Shown piece by piece: positions 9,937 through 19,436 of a stretch of 64,000 bases of DNA. The translations under genes and the position numbers were made by a program. Position 1 is the stretch's first letter. Every line of letters starts with the position of its first letter. The DNA is from Sphingobacteriales bacterium 46-32 (GTDB lineage: Bacteria > Bacteroidota > Bacteroidia > Chitinophagales > Chitinophagaceae). A model generated the notes under the pieces. That model made no database searches. It was given only the letters and a program-made list of their open reading frames with translations, and was not told where the DNA came from. The stretch is from positions 1 through 64,000 of the forward strand of contig MKTY01000016.1 in assembly GCA_001898485.1 (NCBI GenBank). The letters run 5' to 3'.

Positions 9937-11595
9937 ATGTTTCCGAAGATCAACCCTCAGTCAACAGACACCTGGCAGCTTCTGCGCGAAGAGCAGGCCA
10001 TTATGCAGGCCATTCAGATGAAAGACCTCTTTGCCAGCGACCCGCAGCGTTTCGAAAAATTCAGCATACAACTGGAAGATATCCTGTTCGATTATTCGAA
10101 AAACATCATTACAGAACATACCCGTAATTTATTGCTGCAGCTGGCTACTGAATGCAAAGTGGCCGAAGCGCGGGATGCCATGCTGAATGGTGAACTGATC
10201 AACGAAACCGAAAACAGAGCTGTGCTGCACACGGCACTGCGCAATTTTTCCGGCAAGCCCGTAATAACGGAAGGTGAAGATGTGATGCCGGCTGTTAAAA
10301 AAGTGCTGCGCAAAATGAAAAAATTCTGTGGCGAAGTACATGATGGCACACACCGCGGCTATACCGGCAAACGCATCAAATACATCGTCAATATAGGTAT
10401 TGGCGGCAGCGACCTGGGTCCCCAGATGGTTACCGAAGCATTGAAACCATATGCTTTTGACGACATTGAAACCTATTTTGTGTCCAATATCGACGGCACA
10501 CATATTGCCGAAACGCTGAAAAAGGTAAAACCCGAGCGCACCCTCTTTCTTGTTGCTTCCAAAACCTTTACCACGCAGGAAACCATGACAAATGCCCATA
10601 CGGCCCGCGACTGGTTTCTGCAAACGGCAAAGGATGAAGCACATGTGGCCAAACATTTTGTGGCCCTCAGTACCAATGAAAAGGAAGTGGTACGCTTTGG
10701 GATCGACAAGAAGAACATGTTTGAATTCTGGGACTGGGTAGGCGGCCGCTATTCGCTCTGGAGTGCCATTGGCCTGTCGATCGCGCTCAGTATCGGCTAC
10801 GACAACTTTGAGCAGCTGCTGCGCGGTGCACACAGCAGCGATAAACATTTTGCCGAAGCGGCACCCGACAGGAATATCCCCCTCATCATGGCGCTGAACG
10901 GCATCTGGTATACCAATTTTTTTGGTGCACAGTCGGAAGCCATTTTACCTTACGATCAGTATATGTACCGTTTTGCGGCTTATTTCCAGCAGGGAAATAT
11001 GGAAAGCAACGGTAAAAGTATGGATCGCAACGGGCAGGCAGTCCACCACAGTACGGGACCGGTAATATGGGGCGAACCCGGCACCAACGGACAGCATGCG
11101 TTCTACCAGCTCATTCACCAGGGCACCCCGCTTATCCCCTGCGATTTTCTGGCCCCTGCACAATCACATAACCCCATCGGTGATCATCACCCCAAACTGC
11201 TGGCCAATTTTTTTGCTCAAACGGAAGCACTCATGAACGGTAAGACCGCGGCCGAGGCACAGGAAGAACTGGTCAAACAGGGACTCAGCCAGGAGCAGAT
11301 CTCCCGCCTGCTGCCCTTCAAACTGTTTAGCGGTAATAAGCCCACCAATTCTTTCCTGATAAAAAAGATTACGCCTTATACACTCGGACAACTCATTGCA
11401 CTGTATGAACACAAAATATTTGTTCAGGGTGTGATCTGGAATATTTTCAGTTTTGATCAGTGGGGAGTGGAACTGGGCAAGCAACTGGCAGGTAAAATTT
11501 TGCCGGAACTTCTGTCTCCCGGCCAGGTCACCAGCCATGATGCCTCTACCAATGGGCTGATAAATATTTATAAAAAAATGCGAAAAGATTCGTAG
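9937..11595 (+). CDS. pgi: Glucose-6-phosphate isomerase
   Basis: 552 residues, matching the long E. coli-type PGI (about 549). It interconverts glucose-6-phosphate and fructose-6-phosphate in glycolysis and gluconeogenesis. Visible signatures are [12 protein letters not shown] (phosphate-binding), [18 protein letters not shown], the catalytic-Glu region [13 protein letters not shown] and the [18 protein letters not shown] signature. It follows the aldolase by 8 bp and is followed closely by a small secreted protein gene. All key regions are intact. Confidence 0.98.
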   Translation: MFPKINPQSTDTWQLLREEQAIMQAIQMKDLFASDPQRFEKFSIQLEDILFDYSKNIITEHTRNLLLQLATECKVAEARDAMLNGELINETENRAVLHTALRNFSGKPVITEGEDVMPAVKKVLRKMKKFCGEVHDGTHRGYTGKRIKYIVNIGIGGSDLGPQMVTEALKPYAFDDIETYFVSNIDGTHIAETLKKVKPERTLFLVASKTFTTQETMTNAHTARDWFLQTAKDEAHVAKHFVALSTNEKEVVRFGIDKKNMFEFWDWVGGRYSLWSAIGLSIALSIGYDNFEQLLRGAHSSDKHFAEAAPDRNIPLIMALNGIWYTNFFGAQSEAILPYDQYMYRFAAYFQQGNMESNGKSMDRNGQAVHHSTGPVIWGEPGTNGQHAFYQLIHQGTPLIPCDFLAPAQSHNPIGDHHPKLLANFFAQTEALMNGKTAAEAQEELVKQGLSQEQISRLLPFKLFSGNKPTNSFLIKKITPYTLGQLIALYEHKIFVQGVIWNIFSFDQWGVELGKQLAGKILPELLSPGQVTSHDASTNGLINIYKKMRKDS

Positions 11596-11619
11596 ATTGT
11601 GTACCTAAACCACAGCAGT

Positions 11620-12066
11620 ATGAGAGTTCCATTACTGACATTAGGCTGTTTGTTGTTTCAGGCGGTCAATGCCCAACAGGAAGAAATCACCCTCCCGCTG
11701 ACAAAGACAGATACGGTTTCACGTCCTTTCAATGCGCTGATTATACCCAACGAACCGCAGGCGCAACTAATGCACACTTTACCTAATGGCAATAAAGTAT
11801 ATGCATTGCCACAGGACAATATGCCCTGTGTGGTACCCAATGTACCACCTACGATGCCGGTGACGGGTGGACAACGCACTTCAGGTCTTTTCAATTATAA
11901 TATGCCGGTGATGGGCTTGCGTAAAACACCATTGATACCGGGTACTCCTGTCAATCCGATGATAACGCCGCAGGTACAAACAGAACCACATTCACCGGTA
12001 AGCATATCACCAATCAAGCCAATAAGACCTGCCCAAAAATTAAAAATGTTTCTACCGAAACAGTAA
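11620..12066 (+). CDS. Small secreted proline-rich hypothetical protein
   Basis: 148 residues from the ATG at 11620, chosen because it begins directly with a signal peptide (MRVPLLTLGCLLFQAVNAQ); a GTG seven codons upstream is possible. The mature part is rich in Pro, Met and Asn-Pro turns with no globular domain, suggesting an unstructured periplasmic or surface protein. It begins 24 bp after pgi and ends at a strong hairpin (12076-12114), so it may share the pgi transcript. Function unknown. Confidence 0.65.
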   Translation: MRVPLLTLGCLLFQAVNAQQEEITLPLTKTDTVSRPFNALIIPNEPQAQLMHTLPNGNKVYALPQDNMPCVVPNVPPTMPVTGGQRTSGLFNYNMPVMGLRKTPLIPGTPVNPMITPQVQTEPHSPVSISPIKPIRPAQKLKMFLPKQ

Positions 12067-12075
12067 AACAATGAT

Positions 12076-12114
12076 AAAGTAAAAGCGCTGTCAGATTGAC
12101 GGCGCTTTTACTTT
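12076..12114 (+). terminator. Rho-independent terminator
   Basis: A perfect 13-bp outer stem (12076-12088 with 12102-12114), partly extended inside by GTC/GAC, ending in TTTTACTTT. It terminates the aldolase-pgi-small protein unit and is symmetric enough to work in both directions. Confidence 0.85.
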
Positions 12115-12177
12115 ATATAAACAAAAGAACCCAATCTTTGGTATTTCTTATTCCTTATACCCTCTTCCATTTACCTC

Positions 12178-12205
12178 AAAAAAAAGCTGCTCCCTCAGGA
12201 ACAGC
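12178..12205 (-). terminator. Rho-independent terminator
   Basis: An 8-bp stem with one mismatch (12186-12193 with 12198-12205), followed on the minus strand by an eight-T run. It lies 36 bp past the stop of the DUF3276 gene. Confidence 0.8.
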
Positions 12206-12240
12206 CTTTAAATAAGCTATACAGTTAGTTCAGGTGCTTA

Positions 12241-12672
12241 TTACCATTTGTCTACTTCTTCAGAGCTGGCAGCAGCGGCAGAACCGGATTCTGCGGGTGC
12301 ACTGGCTTCTGCAGGAGCCGGAGCAACTTCGGAAGTGGAGACGTTGTCGCCCAGACCATCCACTTCACCTTCGCCCAGTGCTTCATCATGATTGAAAGCA
12401 TCGAAATCGAAGTCAGGCATCAATTCTGTTTTTACGTAATCAACCGCCTCATTCAATGCTTTGATGAATTTGTTGAAATCTTCTTTGTACAAAAAGACTT
12501 TGTGCCGGTCGTAACCGTTGTCATCAAAACGCTTCCTGCTCTCTGTAATGGTCAGGTAATAATCATTACCGCGGGTAGCTCTCACGTCAAAGAAGTAAGT
12601 CCTTCTTTTACCAGCACGAATTCTTTTGCTGTAGATACTCTCCATTTTCTTGTCGTTATTCTCGTACGCCAC
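12241..12672 (-). CDS. DUF3276 / PUR-family nucleic-acid-binding protein
   Basis: 143 residues. The first ~95 residues form the PUR-alpha-like (DUF3276) domain: SIYSKRIRAGKRRTYFFDVR, DYYLTITESRKR, KVFLYKEDFNKFIKAL. The tail after about residue 100 is acidic and Ala/Glu/Ser-rich, likely disordered. PUR-domain proteins bind single-stranded DNA or RNA; a Borrelia homologue is a nucleic-acid-binding regulator. In Bacteroidota this gene is common and usually stands alone, as here. It has its own terminator at 12178-12205. Confidence 0.92.
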   Translation of the reverse strand: MAYENNDKKMESIYSKRIRAGKRRTYFFDVRATRGNDYYLTITESRKRFDDNGYDRHKVFLYKEDFNKFIKALNEAVDYVKTELMPDFDFDAFNHDEALGEGEVDGLGDNVSTSEVAPAPAEASAPAESGSAAAASSEEVDKW

Positions 12673-12813
12673 GTTCGTAATTTTTACAGATTAATAAAAT
12701 GCTTAAAGTTTAAGGAGTTACAAATATAGAGATGTTTTTGAAACAGCCAAAAGTGATGCGATTTTACTTAAAATACGTGAGCGGTGAGGGAAAATAATGA
12801 AGGAGAACAGCTG

Positions 12814-14646
12814 TTAGCGTCCGGGTTCCATTTCCTGCTGCCGGGCATAGAGGCTGGCATAATAACCGCCGGCAGCCAGCAATTCTGCATGGCGTCCTTC
12901 TTCTACTATTTCACCTTCTTCCAGCACCACAATGCGGTCAAATTCAAGCAGGGAAAATATACGGTGTGTAATGATGATGGCTGTCTTACCGCGCAGATAC
13001 TCATTGAGATTGCTGATGATAGCATGCTCGGTACGGGCATCCACGGCGCTGAGGCAGTCATCAAAAACCACCATGGCGGGTTGTTTGATCAGCGCCCGGG
13101 CTATTGAAATACGTTGCTTTTGTCCACCGCTGAGCGTCACCCCACGCTCACCGATCATAGTCTGGTATCCTTCGGCAAATCCCAGAATATCAGTATGTAC
13201 GCAAGCCATTTGTGCCGCGTGCTCCACAGCTTCCTGGCTGGCCTTCTCGAGGCCAAATCCAATGTTGTTGGCTACAGTATCGCTGAAAAGAAACACATCC
13301 TGCGGCACATAACTGAGCTGCTCCCGCAGCTGCTGCAAGTCGAGCTGGCGGATGTCGTGTCCGTCAACAAGTACACGTCCCTGCTGCGGATCCATCATCC
13401 GCAGTAGTACCTGCGCCACGGTGGTCTTACCACTGCCGGTACGTCCCACTATGGCCACTTTTTCGCCCTGGCGGATATGCAGGTCGAAATCTTTCAGGGC
13501 CACAATTCCGGTATCCGGATAAGTATAACTCACGGTTTCAAAACGTATATCGCCCTGCACCTGGTGCGGGAGCGGTTTTGCCGGATTCGTAATGGCGGGT
13601 TCGGTATCCAGAAATTCATTAATCCGTTTCTGCGAAGCAGCCGCACGCTGTATCATACTGGCCGTAAGTCCGATGGCACTCACTGGGAAGGTTAGCATAT
13701 TCACATACATCACAAACTCCACAATGGTATCCATGCGAACCCCATGCTCGTCATTGATATAATAAAGTCCCCCGATCATGATAGTGAGCAATGTACTAAG
13801 CCCGATCAGCAGGGTGATAGCAGGAAAATAAATAGCCTCCACTTTGGCCAGCGAAATGGCATTGGCCCGGTAAGTCTCACTGTTTTTAGTAAAAAAAACG
13901 AGCATGGCTTTTTCCTGCACAAAAGATTTGATGACACGGATACCGGAGTAGGATTCCTGTGCATTGGTGGTCAGATCAGATAACGATTCCTGAATACGCT
14001 CACTACGCTTATGGATCGTATTGTTGACATAATAAATCGCAATGGCCAGTATGGGCAATGGCGCCAGTGTATACAGGGTAAGCAGCGGATCGCGCCGCAA
14101 CATAAAGAATACGCAAAGCGAAATTACTGCCACAAGGTTCACGAGATACATAATGGCAGGACCGGTAAACATTCGCACCCGGCTCACATCTTCAGCAATA
14201 CGGTTCATGAGATCGCCTGTGCTGTGGCGTTTGAAAAAAGTGGAATCGAGCAACTGATAATGATCATATATCTCATTCTTCTGATCAAATTCAATATGAC
14301 GGCTCATGACTATAATAGTCTGCCGCATCAGAAAGAGGAAGAACCCACGGATAAGGGCCAGCAACAGGATCACAATGCCACAAACGGCCATCACCCGCTC
14401 CCAGGAAAAACCGCTGCTGTTGAGCCAGTGAATAAACCGGTCTACCAGTACATCATAATCGGGGTCCGTTTGCCGCGGCGTGTAGCCGGGCAGTTGTAAT
14501 ACACGCTGTACATAATCGATCACATACCCGGTTATCTGCGGAGCCAGTACGCTGAAATAGTTCGACAGGAAAATAAAGAGGATACCGACAGACAACCGGA
14601 CCCTGTATTTCCAGAAATATTTATTGATTGCGCGTAAATGCTTCAT
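12814..14646 (-). CDS. ABC transporter, fused permease and ATPase (MsbA/BmrA-like exporter half)
   Basis: 610 residues. The ABC_membrane domain (about 20-330, six membrane segments) is followed by a nucleotide-binding domain with Walker A GRTGSGKTT, Q-loop YVPQDVFLFSD, signature LSGGQKQR, Walker B MVVFDDCLSA and the H-switch in IITHRI. Walker B reads FDDCLSA, with Asp in place of the usual catalytic Glu, as in some heterodimeric exporters, so this half may be catalytically weak or work with a partner. It acts in the inner membrane as a dimer; the substrate cannot be told from sequence. It stands alone. Confidence 0.93.
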   Translation of the reverse strand: MKHLRAINKYFWKYRVRLSVGILFIFLSNYFSVLAPQITGYVIDYVQRVLQLPGYTPRQTDPDYDVLVDRFIHWLNSSGFSWERVMAVCGIVILLLALIRGFFLFLMRQTIIVMSRHIEFDQKNEIYDHYQLLDSTFFKRHSTGDLMNRIAEDVSRVRMFTGPAIMYLVNLVAVISLCVFFMLRRDPLLTLYTLAPLPILAIAIYYVNNTIHKRSERIQESLSDLTTNAQESYSGIRVIKSFVQEKAMLVFFTKNSETYRANAISLAKVEAIYFPAITLLIGLSTLLTIMIGGLYYINDEHGVRMDTIVEFVMYVNMLTFPVSAIGLTASMIQRAAASQKRINEFLDTEPAITNPAKPLPHQVQGDIRFETVSYTYPDTGIVALKDFDLHIRQGEKVAIVGRTGSGKTTVAQVLLRMMDPQQGRVLVDGHDIRQLDLQQLREQLSYVPQDVFLFSDTVANNIGFGLEKASQEAVEHAAQMACVHTDILGFAEGYQTMIGERGVTLSGGQKQRISIARALIKQPAMVVFDDCLSAVDARTEHAIISNLNEYLRGKTAIIITHRIFSLLEFDRIVVLEEGEIVEEGRHAELLAAGGYYASLYARQQEMEPGR

Positions 14647-14689
14647 TGGGGCTGCAAGGTAGTAAATATGGACGTAGAAGGAAGGTTAA

Positions 14690-14945
14690 AAAGGTGAAGG
14701 GTAAAAAGGTGAAGGGTAAAAGGGGGAAGGTGAAAGGTTATAGGTTTTAAGTTATAGGTTTTGAGTAGTCCTGCCTCCCTTCTCCCTTCTCCCTTCTCCC
14801 TTCTCCCTTCTACCTTCTACCTTCTACCTTCTCCCTTCTCCCTTCTACCTTCTACCTTCTACCTTCTACCTTATACCTTCTCCCTTCTCCCTTCTACCTT
14901 CTACCTTCTACCTTATACCTTATACCTTCTACCTTTTTACCCTTC
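14690..14945. repeat. Low-complexity CCTTCTCC / CCTTCTAC tract
   Basis: More than 20 units of CCTTCTCC, CCTTCTACC and CCTTATACC fill 14770-14940. They are preceded by purine-rich units of the complementary type (14690-14750), giving hairpin potential. An ORF across it encodes only Leu/Pro/Ser repeats and is not a gene. The rest of the 14647-15049 gap holds the presumed promoter of the peptidase gene. Confidence 0.9.
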
Positions 14946-15049
14946 CTCACGTGAGAGGCGTAAATAACCGCCCCATTGCCGCTGATAATTATAAATAATG
15001 CCGGTGTGCTGATTTTCCTTATTTTCAACACCTTCAATTCACATCAATC

Positions 15050-16513
15050 ATGAGAAAGGCACTATTTAGCAGCATCCTGGCCCTGGGCATCAGTTCACTG
15101 CATGCACAAACCAACCCGGCATGGGAAAATATTTTCCAGCGTATCAACACAGAAGTACAGACAAACTCCAAAGCATACAGCACGCTGCAGGATGCTACCA
15201 GTACAATCGGTCACCGGCTTACCGGCTCTGCCAATGGCGCAAAAGCAGAAGCCTATGCCTATAACCTGCTCAAAAGTTATGGCTTCACCGATGTAAAATA
15301 TCAACCCTTTGAAGTAGAAAGCTGGTCGAGAGGTACGCTGGCTGTAAGCATCGGCAATAGCACTACCACACTTGAACCGGTCAAATCCGTTTCACTGGCA
15401 CATTCTCCCGTTAAAGTAGATCTCACCGCAGAACTGGTAGATATGGGCAATGGCCTCGACAGCGATTACCTGGCACGTCCCGGTATTGCCAAAGACAAAA
15501 TCGTGCTGGTCTACCTCGGCACCCTCCCCGGCACACAGGGCCGCAGCCTGCACCGTTCCGAAAAAACGGCGATCGCTATTAAATATGGCGCCAAAGGAAT
15601 CATAGTTATTAATACAGTAGATGGTGGCACACTGCTCACAGGTACAGCTTCCGTAACAGGAAAATTAATCCCCATCCCCGCTGTCTGTATCGGCAAAGAG
15701 GATGGCATGCGCTTAAAAGAGCAGTTGAAGAACGGCTCACTTTTCAGCCGTATCAATATGACCAATTTTTCGGGCATGATCAAAGCGCGAAATGTTATAG
15801 CCACTATTAAAGGCAGCAGCCTGCCCAACGAAAAAATTGTAATTGGCGGTCACCTCGACAGCTGGGACTTGGCCACGGGTGCTATCGACAATGGCATTGG
15901 CTCTTTCTCCGTTCTGGATATGGCCCGTACCTTCCAGGCACTTAAACTAAAACCCAAACGGACCATCGAGTTTGTGATGTTTATGGGCGAAGAGCAGGGG
16001 CTGCTTGGCTCCAAGGCATATGTAAAAGCTGCTATCAAAAATAAAAGCATCGATCATATCCGCTATATGCTCAATTATGATATGACGGGCGATGTACGCA
16101 GTTACTCCTCTTCTGTGCCCGAGGCCAAAGATCTTTTCCTATCCATCGGTGCTATGGCCCAGCAAATAGATACGGCCTTTACCAATAGTTTTTCCAGCCG
16201 TGCCGGACTGCATAGCGATCACCAGCCATTTATGTTGCAGGGCATTCCTGTTGGCGGCGGCGGTGGTGGGCGTGGCAGTGGTAATGGTCCTGCCGGCTGC
16301 TACCATGCCGACTGCGACAATTTCAACCTCGTCAACAATGAGCAGTCATTGAAAAACACCGTTAAGTTTTCGTCCATGCTTATCTATGGACTCGCAGATG
16401 TACAGGTACTACCGGTAAAAAAACTTACCGATGAAGAAACCAAATCCTTTCTGCTGAAAAATAACCTGAAAGAACCGCTGGAACTGGAAGGCGAATGGAG
16501 ATGGAAAGATTAA
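15050..16513 (+). CDS. Secreted M28 family metallopeptidase with PA domain
   Basis: 487 residues. Signal peptide 1-19 (ending SLHA). A PA-type insert domain lies around 130-240 (IVLVYLGTLPG, AIKYGAKGIIVIN). The M28 catalytic core follows, with zinc ligands visible in GGHLDSWD, AIDNGIGS, MFMGEEQGLLG, YDMTGD and the C-terminal LHSDHQPF. It resembles carboxypeptidase Q/aminopeptidase enzymes and should work in the periplasm or outside the cell on peptides. The chain carries a Gly-rich loop GGGGGGRGSG near residue 405. A strong terminator follows at 16538. Confidence 0.93.
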   Translation: MRKALFSSILALGISSLHAQTNPAWENIFQRINTEVQTNSKAYSTLQDATSTIGHRLTGSANGAKAEAYAYNLLKSYGFTDVKYQPFEVESWSRGTLAVSIGNSTTTLEPVKSVSLAHSPVKVDLTAELVDMGNGLDSDYLARPGIAKDKIVLVYLGTLPGTQGRSLHRSEKTAIAIKYGAKGIIVINTVDGGTLLTGTASVTGKLIPIPAVCIGKEDGMRLKEQLKNGSLFSRINMTNFSGMIKARNVIATIKGSSLPNEKIVIGGHLDSWDLATGAIDNGIGSFSVLDMARTFQALKLKPKRTIEFVMFMGEEQGLLGSKAYVKAAIKNKSIDHIRYMLNYDMTGDVRSYSSSVPEAKDLFLSIGAMAQQIDTAFTNSFSSRAGLHSDHQPFMLQGIPVGGGGGGRGSGNGPAGCYHADCDNFNLVNNEQSLKNTVKFSSMLIYGLADVQVLPVKKLTDEETKSFLLKNNLKEPLELEGEWRWKD

Positions 16514-16537
16514 AATATTACACTAAAAATACCCCCG

Positions 16538-16565
16538 GCCCCGCATTGTATGCGGGGCTTTTCTT
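16538..16565 (+). terminator. Rho-independent terminator
   Basis: A perfect 9-bp GC-rich stem (16538-16546 with 16550-16558), 3-nt loop, then TTTTCTTT. It lies 24 bp past the peptidase stop. Confidence 0.92.
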
Positions 16566-16784
16566 TATATCGCCATCCCCCATAAAATCTCTCCCGTAGG
16601 CCTGGCCTATTATCAACCCACATCCGGAATGGCGGAGTTGCCGGAGGCTCATTTCATTTATTTATTTGAATTATATATACAACTTTCCGCATCCTTTATC
16701 TATTGACCCTGCCCCACTCTGGCCCGACCTTTGAAACGTAATACCTGAAAGCAAATACCTTTTAACAACTATTAAAACAAGCGT

Positions 16785-17606
16785 ATGAGTAAGATTACAG
16801 TCAAAGACGGCACCGAGATCTATTACAAGGATTGGGGAAAAGGACAACCTATTGTATTTCATCATGGCTGGCCGCTGAGCAGCGATGACTGGGATACACA
16901 AATGTTGTTTTTCCTTCAGCAGGGCTACCGTGTTATTGCCCACGACCGCCGCGGACATGGCCGCTCCACACAAACGGATGTTGGTCATGATATGGATACC
17001 TATGCCGCCGATGTAGCCGAACTGGTTAAACACCTCGATCTGAAAGATGCCATTCATGTGGGACACTCCACCGGTGGCGGTGAAGCTATCCGCTATGTGG
17101 CCAAACATGGAGCAGGTCGCGTGGCCAAAGCTGTACTGATCAGCGCCATCACTCCGTACATGATTCAAAACGAGGCAAACCCCAACGGAGTACCACTCGC
17201 CGTTTTTGATGATATCCGCTTTAATACGGCTAATCACCGCAACCAGTTTTATCAGGATATTACCCTGCCGTTCTATGGCTACAATCGCGAAGGAGCCAGT
17301 ATATCTGAAGGCATTCGCCAAAACTGGTGGCGCCAGGGCTTAATGGGTGCCATCAAAGCTCATTACGATTGCATAAAGGTATTTTCGGAAACAGATCATA
17401 CCGAAGACCTCAAAGCCGTTGATGTACCTGTGCTGGTGTTGCATGGCGAAGACGACCAGATCGTGCCCTATCAAACCACCGCATTGAAAGCAGTGAAACT
17501 GTTGAAAAACGGAAAACTCATCACTTATCCCGGCTTCCCGCATGGTATGCCCACTACTCATGCCGACACGATTAATAAAGACCTGCTGGCCTTCTTCAAA
17601 TCCTGA
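16785..17606 (+). CDS. Alpha/beta hydrolase, non-heme chloroperoxidase/arylesterase type
   Basis: 273 residues, the usual length of the cofactor-free haloperoxidase/esterase subfamily. Oxyanion region HHGWPLSSDDW, DRRGHGRS, nucleophile elbow GHSTGGGE, acid in LHGEDDQIVP and catalytic His in GFPHGMP. There is no signal peptide, so it is cytoplasmic. Such enzymes hydrolyse esters and show perhydrolase side activity; the physiological substrate is unknown. It is monocistronic with a long-stem terminator after it. Start ATG at 16785 is supported by the typical MSKITVKDGTEIYYKDWG N-terminus. Confidence 0.93.
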   Translation: MSKITVKDGTEIYYKDWGKGQPIVFHHGWPLSSDDWDTQMLFFLQQGYRVIAHDRRGHGRSTQTDVGHDMDTYAADVAELVKHLDLKDAIHVGHSTGGGEAIRYVAKHGAGRVAKAVLISAITPYMIQNEANPNGVPLAVFDDIRFNTANHRNQFYQDITLPFYGYNREGASISEGIRQNWWRQGLMGAIKAHYDCIKVFSETDHTEDLKAVDVPVLVLHGEDDQIVPYQTTALKAVKLLKNGKLITYPGFPHGMPTTHADTINKDLLAFFKS

Positions 17607-17648
17607 TCGGCGACGACAGGCTTGAAAACAGACAGACAGTTATATACG

Positions 17649-17707
17649 GATAACCAGTTGCCGGATTGATCCACAAAATCAACCGGTCAACTGGTTATCT
17701 TTCTTTT
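17649..17707 (+). terminator. Rho-independent terminator (long loop)
   Basis: A 12-bp perfect outer stem (17649-17660 with 17688-17699), extended by CCGG/CCGG inside, followed by TTTCTTTT. It ends the alpha/beta hydrolase transcript. Confidence 0.85.
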
Positions 17708-17791
17708 CATACTTTCTTTCCCTCAATTCACTACACCCGCTGTTTCCATCGCTTCGTATCATAAGTAGGTTTGCGCCGTAAAAATATTACA

Positions 17792-18328
17792 ATGTATAAA
17801 CTACTTATCCTTCCGGCGGTATTGTTCTCGCTCCTGCTCAGTGCATGTGAAAAAGACAAAAAAGATTCTTATGGCGATGGCCCCAAAACAGAGGTCTCCG
17901 CATCCCTACAGGGCGTGTGGATGTACGGCAACTTTTCTATGACCGAATACTGGAGTCAGAATCCGGCCGACTATATCGGTAATGCCTTCGAACTGGCCAT
18001 CGCATTTAAATTCAATGCCAATGGTACTTACGAGCAGTATTTCACCTCGCGCACGGTAACCACCGGCATTAGCACCTATCACCAGTCATTCACGCGTGGT
18101 ACGGTGGAAATAAATGAAGCGACCAAAACCATTGTAACACATGCGGCCAATGCACATTACAAACAGACCAAAAACGGACAGACCATTCAGGATCGCAATC
18201 TGGAAAAAAGTGAAATCACCGCAACAACTACCTATACCTACGAGGAGACGACTGCTCCCAACGGTACGAAAGTGCTTAAACTGAAATTGAACGGAAACGG
18301 TAATGCACTGGATTTTCTGAAGAAATAA
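17792..18328 (+). CDS. Putative lipoprotein of unknown function
   Basis: 178 residues from the ATG at 17792. A lipobox is clear: MYKLLILPAVLFSLLLSAC, so it is probably lipidated and membrane-anchored. The mature part reads as an antiparallel beta protein (LQGVWMYGNF, FKFNANGTYEQYF), resembling lipocalin-like or small beta-barrel lipoproteins of Bacteroidota, but no family is certain. It stands alone with a perfect terminator at 18380. Confidence 0.8.
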   Translation: MYKLLILPAVLFSLLLSACEKDKKDSYGDGPKTEVSASLQGVWMYGNFSMTEYWSQNPADYIGNAFELAIAFKFNANGTYEQYFTSRTVTTGISTYHQSFTRGTVEINEATKTIVTHAANAHYKQTKNGQTIQDRNLEKSEITATTTYTYEETTAPNGTKVLKLKLNGNGNALDFLKK

Positions 18329-18379
18329 AGACCTGATTTCAATTTCCGGAAAATCAGATATTGATAATAATTCTTTTAA

Positions 18380-18420
18380 TCCCAAAGAGCATTTCGGCTG
18401 AAATGCTCTTTGGGATTTTG
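18380..18420 (+). terminator. Rho-independent terminator
   Basis: A perfect 16-bp stem (18380-18395 with 18400-18415), 4-nt loop, then TTTTGG. It lies 51 bp after the lipoprotein gene. Confidence 0.92.
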
Positions 18421-18470
18421 GTATATTTCCCTTCACCTCACAAGAGTTGGGTTAAAAAGACTTCGTTTGA

Positions 18471-19364
18471 TTAAAAGTACCCTGCCGTTTTAATATCATC
18501 AATCAAACCCGGTTGCAGCGGCTGCCAGCCTGTTTGCTCCATGGTCAGCGTAGCACTTGCCGGACAATCGATCTGCGCAAAATGAGTAAACCAGGCGAAA
18601 TGATCCGCTGCCTCAGCAGCTGTTTTACTTACGAGTGAAACATTGAGTCCTGAAGCAATGGCGGCAGCTATTTCCCGAAACGGGATACCGCTTTCCGCTA
18701 CGGCATGAAATATTTTCTGAGCCGGTTGTTGCTCCACGATCAGCCGATATAATACGGCTGCGTCGAGTCGATGCACGGCCGGCCACTGATTAAGTCCCTG
18801 CCCGACATAAGCCGATAAACCCTTGTTGCGCGCGATATCAATCAGCATGGGCACAAATCCATGATCACCCCTGCCATGCACACTTGGAGGCAACCGAACC
18901 AGGTACGCATTCACGCCCATATCTGCTGCTGTACGCACGGCCTCGTCGGTCGCTACCCGGGGTATTTGCGCTGCATCAGCCACAGGACTATCCTGTTCTG
19001 TAACCGGCCGGTTAAAGCCACTCATCAGCCCGATGCCGCTGGTAACGACCAGTGGCCGCGAAGAGCCTGCCAATACCGCCGCCAGGGCACCTATCACCTT
19101 ACGATCGGTCTCACAGTTTTCTTTGAACCTGGTAAAATCGTGATTAAACGCGGTATGAATAACCGCATCACATTCAGCCGCCCCCTTTGTGATACTTTCC
19201 AGATCGCCGAGATCACCCCGATGCACCTCCGCACCCGATGCCAGCAGCTTTTGTGCTGCCTCCTCTGAACGAACCATACCCAGTACACGATGACCTGCCG
19301 TCATCAGTTCCTGCACCACAGCAGAACCTACGAAGCCCGAAGCTCCTGTAACAAATACATGCAT
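18471..19364 (-). CDS. Extended/atypical SDR, NAD(P)-dependent epimerase-like oxidoreductase
   Basis: 297 residues. The N-terminal Rossmann motif is TGASGFVGS and an acidic patch follows in HRGDLGDLESI; the AVIHTAFNHD segment matches the extended SDR class (NmrA/epimerase side). A catalytic YxxxK is not evident, so it may be an atypical reductase. It is encoded 72 bp downstream of a Crp/Fnr family regulator in the same orientation, a frequent pairing in Bacteroidota that suggests regulation by or with that gene. The substrate is unknown. Confidence 0.88.
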   Translation of the reverse strand: MHVFVTGASGFVGSAVVQELMTAGHRVLGMVRSEEAAQKLLASGAEVHRGDLGDLESITKGAAECDAVIHTAFNHDFTRFKENCETDRKVIGALAAVLAGSSRPLVVTSGIGLMSGFNRPVTEQDSPVADAAQIPRVATDEAVRTAADMGVNAYLVRLPPSVHGRGDHGFVPMLIDIARNKGLSAYVGQGLNQWPAVHRLDAAVLYRLIVEQQPAQKIFHAVAESGIPFREIAAAIASGLNVSLVSKTAAEAADHFAWFTHFAQIDCPASATLTMEQTGWQPLQPGLIDDIKTAGYF

Positions 19365-19436
19365 ATACGTTGCTGTTTTTGCACGAAGTTCCGCCGGTCG
19401 TTTTTGCCAAACATGGTCATTTGACCAAAATTTAGT

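Noticed and set aside
14761-14967. ORF made of Leu/Pro/Ser/Tyr repeats.
   Set aside because: It is a translation of a simple CCTTCTMCC repeat and not a gene.
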